From the NCBI RefSeq assembly GCF_001625305.1, contig NW_017802824.1, positions 3,736,271 to 3,800,270 of the forward strand: DNA of 64,000 nucleotides. The letters run 5' to 3'. Positions 35,380-47,600 of this stretch are shown piece by piece. A program made the translations under genes and the position numbers. The stretch comes from Branchiostoma belcheri. Lineage: Eukaryota > Chordata > Leptocardii > Amphioxiformes > Branchiostomatidae. Numbering within the stretch: position 1 is the first letter of the stretch; every line of letters begins with the position of its first letter. The notes below the pieces were generated by a model. The model was not told the DNA's origin. It saw only the letters and a program-made list of their open reading frames with translations, and searched no databases.

Positions 35380-35740
35380 GAAGCCCCTGTCATGCATAGT
35401 CTTATATGTCCTCCCGAACACTGCCGAACTGCTAAGAGCTAGCCATGGTTGGGAGTAGGTTGATCGGGAGCAAGTTCGGGTCTGGTTGTCTGGTGCTCGA
35501 CGAGGTTGGCTACTGTTTGGTTGCAATGATTCAAACATTCAGAAATGGGCTGGGGGTTGGGTCATAGTTGGGAACCGGTTGGCTGGATCGTTGGGAGTAG
35601 GTCAGCAGTGTTCGGGGCGTGGTTGGCAGTCAAATGTAATTAAAAACTTGACTAGAGTCGTTTAAAAAGGTAGGTGTAGTGTGAATCTGGTCAGACTGCT
35701 CCCAACCTACAGCCAAAGATAAATGAACATGAGTGGACAT
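35380..35740 (-). repeat. MITE family M3, copy 1 (reverse)
   Basis: AAGCCCCTGTCATGCATAG at the left and an inner TGGTCAGACTGCTCCCAACC match the reverse complement of the copies at 48079 and 56466. Several TTGGGAGTAGGT-like blocks repeat within it. Confidence 0.5.
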
Positions 35741-37817
35741 CAGGCTAGAATTTTCACACTTACCTTGCGTAGCAACATCATCATTTCGATGTTCAGCACT
35801 AGTGGGTGTTCACTGAATTCTGGCGGGATGTTTCCATTAAGATGGATTAACCTGGTCAATAAACAGTGATACCATGTCAATCCCCGCAATGCACAGAGGA
35901 CAACCCCTGTGTACATGTACCACAGAGTGGCTTTCCACTCCAATGATTAGTGTCCACAAATTCACGCCACAGTCTGATTCATCTTGTGGAATAGTCTCCA
36001 CCAGACTAACACCGTGGATTCAAATCAGTACATTTACCGAAATAGAGGGAAAATTGAAATTGAGTTTATTTGCTCGCACAGAAGGAAATGAAACCCTAAT
36101 AGACTTTCAGACTTTCAGACCATCCTGACCCCCACCCTTTTTGGTGGACGCTACTACTTCTAGTACTAGTAGTGTGACATGCACAGAACATCGCCTCAGA
36201 CATAAGTTCCAATATAGCATTATTATGACATTTTTATTTTATGACATTTTTATTTGATAACAGGTCCTAAAATCAGAAATCGAGTTGTCAATCTTAGATT
36301 GCGAGAAATTTAGCCCGTCTTAATTATTTACGGCTTTTTGTTTCCAATTGTCATTAGTAAATATGAACTTAGTATCATACAGTCAAACGCTCTTTAAAGT
36401 TTGGCACTCCAAGCTGGGATATGCTTGTTTTTGTATTCACCGCAGGCGCTTTCAAACAACTGAATACCCTCCAGCGAAACAAGCCATTTCCACAAAGATC
36501 TCACAGGGACAGCAGACATCTACTAGAAAGGAAAGATAAATCATGGCATTGTACCTTGAGGCCTTCCACTGCAGAATGATCTATGCCTATGTGACCTCTC
36601 GATTCATACTAACTACTTTAGAGGGCAGTCACGGTAAGACACGAGAGGAAGCTAACAGTGACAAATTTGTATCTGCTCCGACGGGAAAATAAGTCAAGGC
36701 TATGCTCTAAGGCGGAGGTCCATGTATAACCATTCAAAACAATGCATGCGTGTTATCGCTAGTTCTAAAACAGTGAGTCCTTAGGCAATGCCACACACTA
36801 AAGAAGGTTTTCGTGACTTGGCCCTGCAGCGATATATATTTGTAGACACCAGCTGCGATGCTGCTATTCATTAAACCAACTTCAAAAATCAAAGTCAAGC
36901 AGATATATATGGTCTACGCATTAAAACTTAATGTGACGTTTTATGATCTTCCAGCTGGTCACGGATAAGCTACCGACTTTCCTAGTCAGGTCTCGTTCTT
37001 TAAAAGATTGCATAACCGTTTATTACAAACGAAGTTCTTTCATGTTTGTTTTAAACCGTCTTTCAACGGCAGTGGAATTTATTGTACTGGGAAGTGATCA
37101 CGCTAAGGTGCTTAAGTTGAGCGTACATCTATAATTCACCGATTGTAGCAAGCTGAAAACAGGTGCCCTGTTACGGGCAAGCATCGATCGCTCCCGGTAA
37201 ATAAAACGCTACGACGCCGCGGGCAGACAGGTATATAAGTACAGCAGCTGACTTACAGGCATTGGAGAGGCTACAAATCTCCATCTCACAGTGGGCGCCT
37301 ACCGAGAAATAAACGGGCGGAGGATTTTACATTGATTCAAATCAGAAGTGACAGCGGCCGCCCTGGATGAAAGTATAGGTCTTATTTAGTCTTACGGGGA
37401 TATCGATGTCTCAATAGTGGCCAAATGGTACGGACGCCGGAGAGTCGGGTACAATCAATGGGCTTCATTTTTCATATAGAGTTACACGGCTGCGATCGAA
37501 CGCGACGAAATATAGTTTCAAATATTTGGATAGGGGCAAATATTTTAAGCTGGACTTCGGTACTCCAATCAAACTTGCCCAAGCGACCACTTCTATAAGC
37601 CTACCTCAGGACACTTTCCTCGGTCCGATTTTTTTCCACATTGACGTAAGCATTAAGAGACATCCCTAAGCCGATTAACGCGATCGGCACTATTCAAAAC
37701 CTCAGCCAAATCTCGACACACACTTGAAAATGACGACCCCAATAGACTGTGTAGCGAAAAAAATAACTGAATGCTATGAAAAAGTCCCGTTCCACTTAAT
37801 TAAGAGCACGATCTCCA

Positions 37818-38005
37818 TTTTTATAGCCCTTGGGCCACACAGTTGTGGAATCACTACAGCAGTGGCTAGCCCGCCGGTAGTGTTGTATGAGAAAGCAGTA
37901 TGAGAAAGCAGTATGTACCACTTTTTAAGTCTTTGGTATGACCTGGCCGGAGTTTGAACTCACGACCTCCAAAGCGAGAACTCTTCCCTATTAAGATATT
38001 GCATC
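37818..38005 (-). repeat. tRNA-derived SINE, reverse copy
   Basis: Minus strand carries GGTCGTGAGTTCAAACTCC (B box), then GTCATACCAAAGACTTAAA and CATACTGCTTTCTC, then GTGTGGCCCAAGG. The same blocks in the same order occur at 43718-43950 on the plus strand. Confidence 0.68.
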
Positions 38006-38380
38006 CCTGTTTATCGCATAGTACTAGGTTTTTACAAAATATATTTCCCTATTTCATATACTTTATTAAAAATAAAAGTCACTGTTTAGAAATTCATATT
38101 CTTAATGCAAGTGGCCCTCTTTTGAAAAACATATCTGTTCTTTTATCTCTATTCTAACTAAAAAGCTAGACATTAAATTTAACTTTAATTATCTTCATCT
38201 TAGCTTGCATCTTTTAACTCTATCTATTTATCATGTTTTGTTGTGACCAGTATTTCGCCCAGAGTGGCAAATATGTGCACATAATATTCACTGGGGAAAT
38301 ACTAGCATTTTGTTCAACTGGAAAGAGAGATGGTGTGTTGCATTGTTTTGGCACTGATGTGAAAATCGTTCCCTATGTAG

Positions 38381-38698
38381 CTCACGCTGCCAAGTACCGA
38401 GTAATGCCCAAGTCCACGGCCGTACTCTCGGGTGGCACCATCACAATGAAGTGCGCCTACGACGAGCTGACACCCGCCGACACGGTGGTGTGGTTGGGCC
38501 CGCCAAACTTCAAAAAACTCCTCGCGACGGGAAAGGCTGTCAACCCCCGCTTCCAGCGGTATGCTATCACCGGAGATCACTCCAAGGGGGAGTTCAACCT
38601 GGCCATACGGGACGCCAGGCGGAGAGACGAGGGCGAGTACAAGTGTAGTACCTTCGGGGTGGATGAAGCTGAGGGACAGGCCACGCTCACGGTCGTCG
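38381..38698 (+). CDS. Gene C exon: Ig1 (V-like)
   Basis: 318 nt, acceptor TATGTAG, donor GTAAGT. Encodes AKYRVMPKSTAVLSGG, MKCAYDE, VWLGPPN, ITGDHSKGEFNLAI and GEYKCSTFG. The strongest Kirrel Ig1-like match of the cluster. Confidence 0.88.
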
Positions 38699-41600
38699 GT
38701 AAGTTTTATCATTCATGTCAGCTGTTGTACTCTACTAACGCATTGAATAACCTACTAGTTTTTTTTATTAAAAGAAACAATAATACCCAGGAAAGGACAA
38801 CGAAGACAACGAGGCCAACTCCTCAAGTTGTGCACAACGTATATTCTAGCAACCACCTTAAAATTTAAAATGTTTTATAAGTCAAATAAAATAAAACAAT
38901 GCACTTAAAGCTAATTGCTCATGGAAGAATATAAATGACACAGACAACTACAAACGTTTTGTTGATGAATTCCTGTGTGACTAACAACATTTTTAGAGTT
39001 CTTTAGTGTCACTGATGATGTGGACCGTTTCTAAATCATATTCAGTTGCTTGAGTAGCTGTTTTTGGCGTATCTTATTACCTGGATGTCTAACCTTCACC
39101 GACAAACCTTGTAGTCATATTGTATGTATAGATAGATAGATAGTCTGTCAGATGTCTAATCCCTTTTTTGTAATACCACAGCTTACAGTGACATACAGTT
39201 TGTTTCTAAATCATACTAGCACAGTAATTGGGATATTCTGTATTGGTATATTCTAAATTTGGAGCAAGTACAGAAAGTCGCTTAAACGCTTTCTCTCTTC
39301 GTGCACTTGAGTGACTGTCAAAAAGTTCTTGTGGCGCCTAAAAGCTCTCAAAATTTTCTCAAGAAACATAGTTTTGGCCTTGGCAACATTTGCGGCGGCA
39401 AGGAATCTTCGGATCCTTGACGTAAACTTTTAAAGATAGTCCGACCTGTTCATCATTTCCTCAATATCCGTGCCTTGAAAGCCCTGCTTATCTGGAATCA
39501 GATAAGGAAATATTTATGCTCGTCTTAAAGGCAGAGAACTATAAAAGAGGGGTATGAGCGTAGCTGTAAAGCCGCCAATACCCATTACGATTACCCCCGT
39601 GTGGACTACTACGTGACAGTTCTAACATTTGAAAGTCAACGTTACTTGACGGCTTCTTCTCGGCCCAAAGCCCTCTAAATGAATCCATCCATCAAGTACA
39701 GGTAGATGTGAAGGGACTTGTCGGCAAAAACATCTATCACTGTTCCTCAAGGGAGTTGATACATTCAGTGTTCCCTTTTAGCCCGCATGTCTTCTCGCCT
39801 AATACCGCCATACTGCGCCCCTCTATGATGGGTTCATAGCCAGTACATGGTGATTACCATGAAGAAATCAACGTATGGCATCTAAATGGAATGTTATCTC
39901 TGAACGTGTGTCTTATTACCAACGATTATACTTAAACTCACGTATGGAATCTTAATGGAAGAACCTTGGAACGTATCTGATTGAGATGACGCATTAAGTA
40001 AGGGAATGCGATACTGTAATGTGTTTGATATCTCAAAGTATCCAATATAGTGTTAAAGATCCCATTGCAATATCTTAAATGACGAATAAAGGTTCTTAGG
40101 AGATATTTGTCTTGCACATTTCGCAAGCTGGCCTGAGGAAACTAATGTTGGTTGGAGACGTCATGGCGAAGATGATGGCTTGATAACGTTTTCTTAAAGA
40201 CTTTAGCTGGGCTATTTTTGTCAGCCCACAGCAAAATTCATTTCAGTAGCAATAAGCCGGTGTACTCTGGTTTATGCGCTTGTCTTTCAAAGGGGTTTGG
40301 TGCTATCTATCATATATCTGCGAATTTCAGTGGAAACTTTTTAGGTAATGAAGCTATGGTATTTTATTGAAAAGGAAAAGAAATTGGGAATACACATATA
40401 ATACAGGTAATGTTATCATCATATACAGTTAACGTAACAGGAGTTCATACGTATCTAAATATTAATATAATTGAAATAATTGATATACAAAAAGCTGTAG
40501 ACTTGTACATACACGGATGCCAATCTTTTATGGTATTACCATGACAGAAATGCAAAAAAATCAATGAACAGAAATCTAATAATTCCAAACTGTTCAAACT
40601 TTCCCTTTGCAATATATCCGTTTTATATTGTTTAAGTGGCACAGACCAGGCTGATAAACCCATGAGCCCTGCTGGTAAAACTTAATGCACTGTTGATAAA
40701 ATCACAGACGATATTTTTTATGTTTGGAGAGACAGATAACACATAAAGCGAAGCAAAGCTTAGGTCAAACATATTTGTATAGTCTGGATACCTCTATCAG
40801 CTCTTTACATTGCCTAGTATCTTTATATCTTTCTACCATAGATACCAATTTACAGTGAGCACGAGGCGTGTATCAAGAAGATAAAGTAGAAATCATTGCT
40901 TGCTATACCTGGTACATCATAGATACATTTCTGTGTCATTAATTTTACGTTCCCCTAAGTCTTTATCTGACCTTACTCTAACGGTCAAGAACACCTAACT
41001 CTATTAACTACTGACATTTTTCAATCATTTCGTATCTTTCTCCATTGCTCAGGATTGCCCAATAACTCTTTTGGCTTCCATATTTAGTCTTTCATTCAAG
41101 GCCATTTTATTCCCTTGATGTCTGTCATGATGGCATCTAGTCTTTCAATCAATCAATCAATCAAATGGTTTATTTGTAAAAACAAAACCTTGTAGCCATC
41201 AGCTAAATTGTGTCTTGCTGTACAATTTTGATTTTTGACATGTCTGGCATAACACACTAAAATTACTAGTTACTCAATAAAATCCATATCATTATACATT
41301 GACATACTTAAAAACAACAGATACAATTTTAACATTAAAACTAACAATTACAAACATATATTAAGTACTTACACAAAAATATGCAAAATAAATGAGACTA
41401 GAGGACAGACTAACCACCCTAGAAATATGATACACATTATTTGGAGGAATTGTTCAATATGCGAACCAGGTATGGTACTGGAGAGTTCTTATATCTGTTG
41501 GTTCTGTACTTAGTAGCTTTTAGCTTTTCAGAGTTCCTTGTGTGTCTTCCTGAGAGTTCACCCACCTTAGGAGGTAGGAGATCAGGGTTCAGTTTTGTAG

Positions 41601-44600
41601 CAAATTTAAGACATAGGTCCTCTCTTCTGTCCTTCAATGACTTGAGTCCTGTCAACTGCAGGGCTGCGTCGTAGGAGCTGTATTGTCCTTTAAGGATTGT
41701 GCGCAGAGCTCTCTTCTGAACATGCTCCAATCTTGTGATCTTTTTGCACGTGACTCCAGGATTCCATACAGGAACACAGTATTCAACCACAGGTCTGACA
41801 AATGACGTATAGACCAGAAGTAAGTCCTGCACTGATACATGGAAGTTTCCCAATCGCCTTAACAGAAAAAGACGGCTGTTTGCTTTTGAAAGCATCCCTG
41901 ATACATTAGCTTCCCATTTCAGATCAGACTGCAGTAATACCCCCAGCAGGCGTGCGACAGCCACAATCTCCAGTTCTTTCCCGTTGATGGTTAGGACCAT
42001 AGGTGGCGGTGGGCGAGTCATAAAGCAGAAGGTCATGACTTTGCACTTGTCTGCATTGAGAAGCATGAAGTTTTGTTCTGACCATTGGCTGAATTTCGAC
42101 AGCTCCTCTTGCATTACGGACGGTTGTAGGTAGTGTCTCGATTCAGCCATTGATAAATCATCTACAAACTTCCATTCTGAAACTCTGGTGGGAATTTCTC
42201 TGACCGCGTCATCAAAGACCGCGAGGAAGATAACAGGCCCAAGTAGGGTACCTTGGGGGACCGAACATGTCAATGTCTCCCACTCGGAGAGCTCTCCACT
42301 GTAGCGAACACGTTGGCGACGAGCTGACATGAAGTCACAAATCCAAGGGATGATACATGTCCTTGCTCCAAGTTTGATCAGTTTACAGATGGCAACGGTA
42401 TGGTCAATTCGATCGAATGCTTTGGAGAAATCTGTCATCACCATGGTTGAGATATTTCCAGGTTTGTCAGATTCTTTGCTTAGGTGATCAACTAGGCTGA
42501 CTAGATAGTGAGTGGTGGATCTTCCCTTCAGACCCCCAAATTGTTGGGGATCAAGATTGGGTGTGATGTCCTGCAACAACCATTTGCAAACAAATGCCTC
42601 AGCTACTTTCGCCAACTGGGAAGTGAGAGACACTGGGCGTAGTTTCTCCACAGAGGGAGGTTGTGTCTTTGGTAATGGTACGACTACAGCATCTTTCCAC
42701 TCCTGTGGTACAAATCCTTCGGTCAAGGATGTGTTCAAAATGTTTGCAATTGGTTTACTCAGTTCGTATGAAAACTCCTTCAAGATTCTTGTACTAAGCT
42801 GGTCTGGGCCTGGGGCTTTCCCCACTTTCAGCTTGCGCAAAATGTGGTAGACATCCCAGGGGTGAATCTCTTCATTCAAGGCCATCCAAACTACTCTCTT
42901 GATTTTCATGTTTTCATGTAGTCATGTTTGCATGTAGTGAAAACTCAAGGCCACCCATATTACTATCTTGATTGTCATGTTTTGATGTAGTCATGTTTGC
43001 ATCTAGTCTTTCATTCAAGGCCACCCAAACTACTCTCTTGATTTTCATGTTTTGATGTAGTCATGTTTGCATCTAGTCTTTCATTCAAGGCCATCCAAAC
43101 TACTCTCTTGATTGTCATGTTTTGATGCAGTCACGTTAACTTTGCATCTAGTCTTTCATTCAAGGCCACCTAAACTACTTTCTTGATTTTCATGTTTTGA
43201 TGTAGTTATGTTTGCATCTTGTCTTTCACCCAAGGCCACTCAAACTACTCTCTTGATTGTCATATTTTCATGTAGTCCTTCAACTTAATGCCAGCTGACT
43301 CTCTTTTCTGCCATATACTTGCATCTAGTCTTTTACTCAAGGCGACCTAGCTACTCTTTTGATTGTCATGATTTCATCCAGTGTTTCACTCAAAGCCACA
43401 TCACTCTGTTGTACTGTCATGTTTGCATTTAATCTTTTATTCAAGATCCCTTATTTACTCTTTTGCTTGTCATGTTTTTATCTAATACGTCAATCAAGGC
43501 CGTCTATTCTGTCACATTCTGCACGCAATCTTTTTTGTTTTATCGTAATTTTGCGCCTAATCTTTCACTCAAGGTAACCTAGCTAATCTCCTGATTGTCA
43601 TGTTTGCATCAGATTCTACTCCTTCAATCAAGGACACCTAGCACTCTTTTAACGTCATTCTTGCATTAAAACACGTCTCCTAAGTACACACATCAAGTTC
43701 CCTTTCTGTCTTTCTTTGGTCCAATGGCAAAGATGGTAACCTTAGAGTGCTCGCCTTGCAATCGGTAGGTGGTGAGTTCGATCCCCGGCCTAGTCATACC
43801 AAAGACATTAAAAATTGTACATACTGCTTTCTCTACATAGCACTGCAGTTAGCATTTGGGGAAGAGTATGGTTGTTAAACACACCAGCGCACCTTTTGTA
43901 ATGATTATACAATAGTGTGGCCCAAGGTTTATTGAACTTGAAATGGGAGCCACCTACGCACCACGTGGTGCGGGAAGGACTTTAACTTTCCTTACCTTTC
44001 TTTGTTTTCCCAGAGCCCGTCCCAGCTAACCCGGACATAGACGGGGCAGACGGTCCCGTCGTACACGGTCACTCCATCCTGCTGTCCTGCGTCTCGTACG
44101 GAGGCCACCCGCTGCCTCGCCTGGAGTGGTACAACGGGACCCGCCTGGTGCAGACCATGAGACCGTCCGAGCAGTGGGACATGGAGGACATGGTGGCCAA
44201 ACTGTCCATCCGGAGGGTCAGTCGCTGGGAGAACGGGGTGAACTACACCTGCAAGGCTGACCAGGGCTTCCCGGACCTGGTCAAACCTGTGGCCTCATCA
44301 AGGGTCCTGGACATACAATGTGAGTAAAATTACCCACAACAATTATTATACAAAAATCACAGCATCTAGTGTCAGAAATAAATGTCACATCAAATATGCG
44401 TTATGGACTATTTTTACAAAAATACTTGAAATATCTTAGTTAAAAATCGTGATGTTATCATTTAATTCCACTATTTGATATATCTGATATTTGATATTTC
44501 GCAATTCTGACATTTGTGGTTGGCGATAGTATACCCGACACGAGGCATATTCATTTTGGAACCACCTAGAAATATGCAGAATGTAAACAAGCATGGCTGA

Positions 44601-47600
44601 GAGCTGTATTTAGAGCTTTAGCATATTATCATTTTTAGATCGTCCAAATATCACACACAATGCACAATGCATTTAATGACTTTTATGTTTAAACCTAATT
44701 AAACTTTCTTCAAATCTTGACCTATGATATGAATTTAAGAAATCCTATATTGTGTGGTTGCAATAGTTTATTACAAAATGGTAACGATTTCATGTTTCGA
44801 CCCCCACTTTCGTAATTGTCTTGTGAACTAGTTTACATGTCTGATGTCTGACTTTCACTTGGGTCACTCAGCTGATTTATAGCTTTATCACTCTTTTTCT
44901 TAAAGACCCACCCGAAGTTTTCGTCCCCCGGCCCTCCATCTTTGTCAAGGAGGGAGACCTGGCTAACCTGACCTGTTTGGTGGACGGTAACCCCGCATCA
45001 ACTGTGACATGGAGAAAACTCGATCATCATCACTCACTAGCTGGGACTGAACGGTACCGATAGGAGTTATTGATTGTACTGTTAGAGATTACAAAAAATT
45101 GAGCATGGAAACTTGACTCTAACATTCCTATACAAGTAACATTGTATGCATATTAGCCATTCATAGAGTCATGCATCAAGCGTTTGGTTTATTTCATTTT
45201 TGTTAGAAATATTAATTCATCGAGCTTTATCACACATTGTAGAAGGTCACTATCGCCTTTCAAGATGTCAAACCTGAGACCGGACAGTAGGATGGGAACC
45301 CCTCACACTGGGAGGGACTCTAATCTTTTTGATAAGTGTGGTCAGGGCATGAGTGTGGTGGGATCTTTAACCTGCTGAAGGTGTGACTCTCCTCATGCAT
45401 GGAACCTCCGACTTTACCGAGGGACTACGTCCCTAACCGAAGCTAGGTATTGTCACATCAGTAGAGTGAGGACTAACAAATAGGTGTGAAGTGCATGCCT
45501 CCCCACGATCACAACACTTGGGCCTGTCAGGGATACGAACCTTCAGGTTCCTGTCAACCCTATCAACAAGACTACCGAGATACCCCGAGCTCCTTTCTGA
45601 ACTTTGTATTGTAGCATGTTTATTGTGGGATGAAACATGTGTGTTGCTTTGATTTGTACCCATGACATCTGTCTACAAATTTCCCGTTATTTTTTTAAAT
45701 TCTTTCTGATGTTTCTTTGGTTTTTCTTATACCCCAGAGGGAATCATCTGATCTTACATAAGGTTTCCCGGTACGACGCCGGTGTGTACCAGTGTACTGC
45801 CGACAACGGGATTCCACCTGTGGATGTCGGGACGGTTACACTGGAGGTTCGCTGTAAGTGCGCTGCTATACAAATCCACATATTTATGTAAAGTGCTAAT
45901 GTTGTAACACCTAGTCACCTCATGATCAACACAAATATATGTCAGAGAAGAGACTCCGGTATGGTAGATTTGGCTATTCTACCGGTAGAGATCCCGATCG
46001 TAGTCTCTGTCAACAGAAATTCTGGGATCTCTGCCCGTAGAATCGCTCAGAGAATACTCTCTACTCTAAGAGAGAATAAGGTCTATTGCTACAGCCTACC
46101 TTTTCCCAAGGTATATACAAAAAACAAAAAAATACAAGCACATTGCTGGTAGCTCTGTGCTTGGGAAAAAACTAGATACATTTTAAAACTGTGTCTGTAT
46201 GGTACTGGTTATTGAAACAGATTGTACCAGAAGAGATCTCTGGAATCCGATACATGGATCTTCCCGGGTGGCGCAGGGATCCCGATCGAAATTTCTGTTG
46301 GTAGAGATTCCGATTGGGATCTCCACCGGTAGCTTTACCTATTCTAACAGATCGGAGTCTCAGCACCGACATTTGCACATTCAACATATAAGAAAAGCAA
46401 GGCTTTTAGAGCGATATATCTAATGACTTTAAACCTAAGCTGACATGTCTTACATTCATATTCCTAACCGATTATCACCTATTTGCAGATCCACCATGGA
46501 TAGACCCCAGTATGAAGCAGACAATCACAGTACAGTATGACAATGATGGCTTCTCATTGGACTGTTTGGCGGAAGGAAACCCCAAACCCCACATCCGATG
46601 GCGGCGGAAGGATACAAGCTTGTACTGGGAAAATCCTCTACGGTTTAACCGCGTAGACTACGGAGTGGAGGGGACATACGAGTGCGTGGCCACCAACGCG
46701 GGGTTTCCAGAAGTTTCCAAAGAAACAAAAATAGACGTTATAGGTAAGAGCTGTCAATTCTAAGGAATCTTACCTTATCTAAAGTAATTTTTGATACCAG
46801 ACCTTGAAACATCTCTCATTTTGCCTTTCAACTAGTAGGCAAAATATGTCGTGCGAGATATTGCTTTAAACTATTGTACACTCGTAAAAGGCGTCATATA
46901 TTTGCACCACCACCACTATCTAAATGACATTTATTTGCAATGGAGTACTGTTCAGCTGTACATGTTAATTTGTCAAGAAATAAAGTGCTAATTTTACACA
47001 CGCAAGCAATGCTAATGCAAAAATCTTAACCCATTCCTTTGATTTTTTTTGTTGACGTCCATTCGCAGGACTACCCCACTTACTGGGGCAGGATCTGGCT
47101 GAAGTACTGACCGTGCAGTCAGGCGGCACTGCTAGGTTAGGCTGCCGGATTGTAGCCGACCCGTTACCGGGTAGGATCACATGGGTATGGCGCAACAAAC
47201 ACGGCATAGAGAACACCCTGCACGACGGGCTCAACGGCATCACTATTAACGACAAAATCACCGAGCAGGAAATGTCGTCGGCCCTGACGGTCAAACACGT
47301 GGACGTAGGCCGGGCAGGGACGTACATCTGTCAAGCTTCCAACATATTCGGGCCAGTCAAACGAAACATTCAACTGGAGGTTAAAGGTAGTTTGATTTCC
47401 CTTGATCCCCATGCATCAACATTGCAGCATCATGAATCATTGAATTGCGCTAGTATAGTATCAATGGACCGCAATATTACAATTTCAGCAGATTTTTCAT
47501 GAACTTTATTAATATTTTCCAGCCACAAAATCAATGATGACATGCGTACATGATACAAACGTAAAAACATGAAGAACAATTTCTTCACAATAAGAAGGTT

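Larger units (their letters stand above)
29176..38380. other. Spacer between gene B and the first recognised exon of gene C
   Basis: No receptor exon or other recognisable gene. The signal-peptide exon and promoter of gene C should lie here. Candidates are a locally GC-rich patch at 31990-32370 and a TATATAAG box at 37231-37238 with no following usable start codon. Repeats are listed separately. Confidence 0.5.
38699..44013 (+). other. Gene C intron after Ig1 (5.3 kb)
   Basis: Holds a GATA microsatellite near 39127, a fragment related to the inverted repeat at 34.3 kb (39009-39060), an antisense LINE, a 70-bp minisatellite and a SINE. The remainder, 39150-41090, shows nothing recognisable. 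Confidence 0.6.

Noticed and set aside
38233..38380. In-frame ATG start for gene C directly upstream of Ig1
   Set aside because: The leading residues do not form a signal peptide, and all paralogues have a splice acceptor at this exact point.
43718..43800. Possible tRNA gene
   Set aside because: A- and B-box regions are present but the arms do not form a full cloverleaf, and a second diverged copy with the same tail shows it is a SINE.
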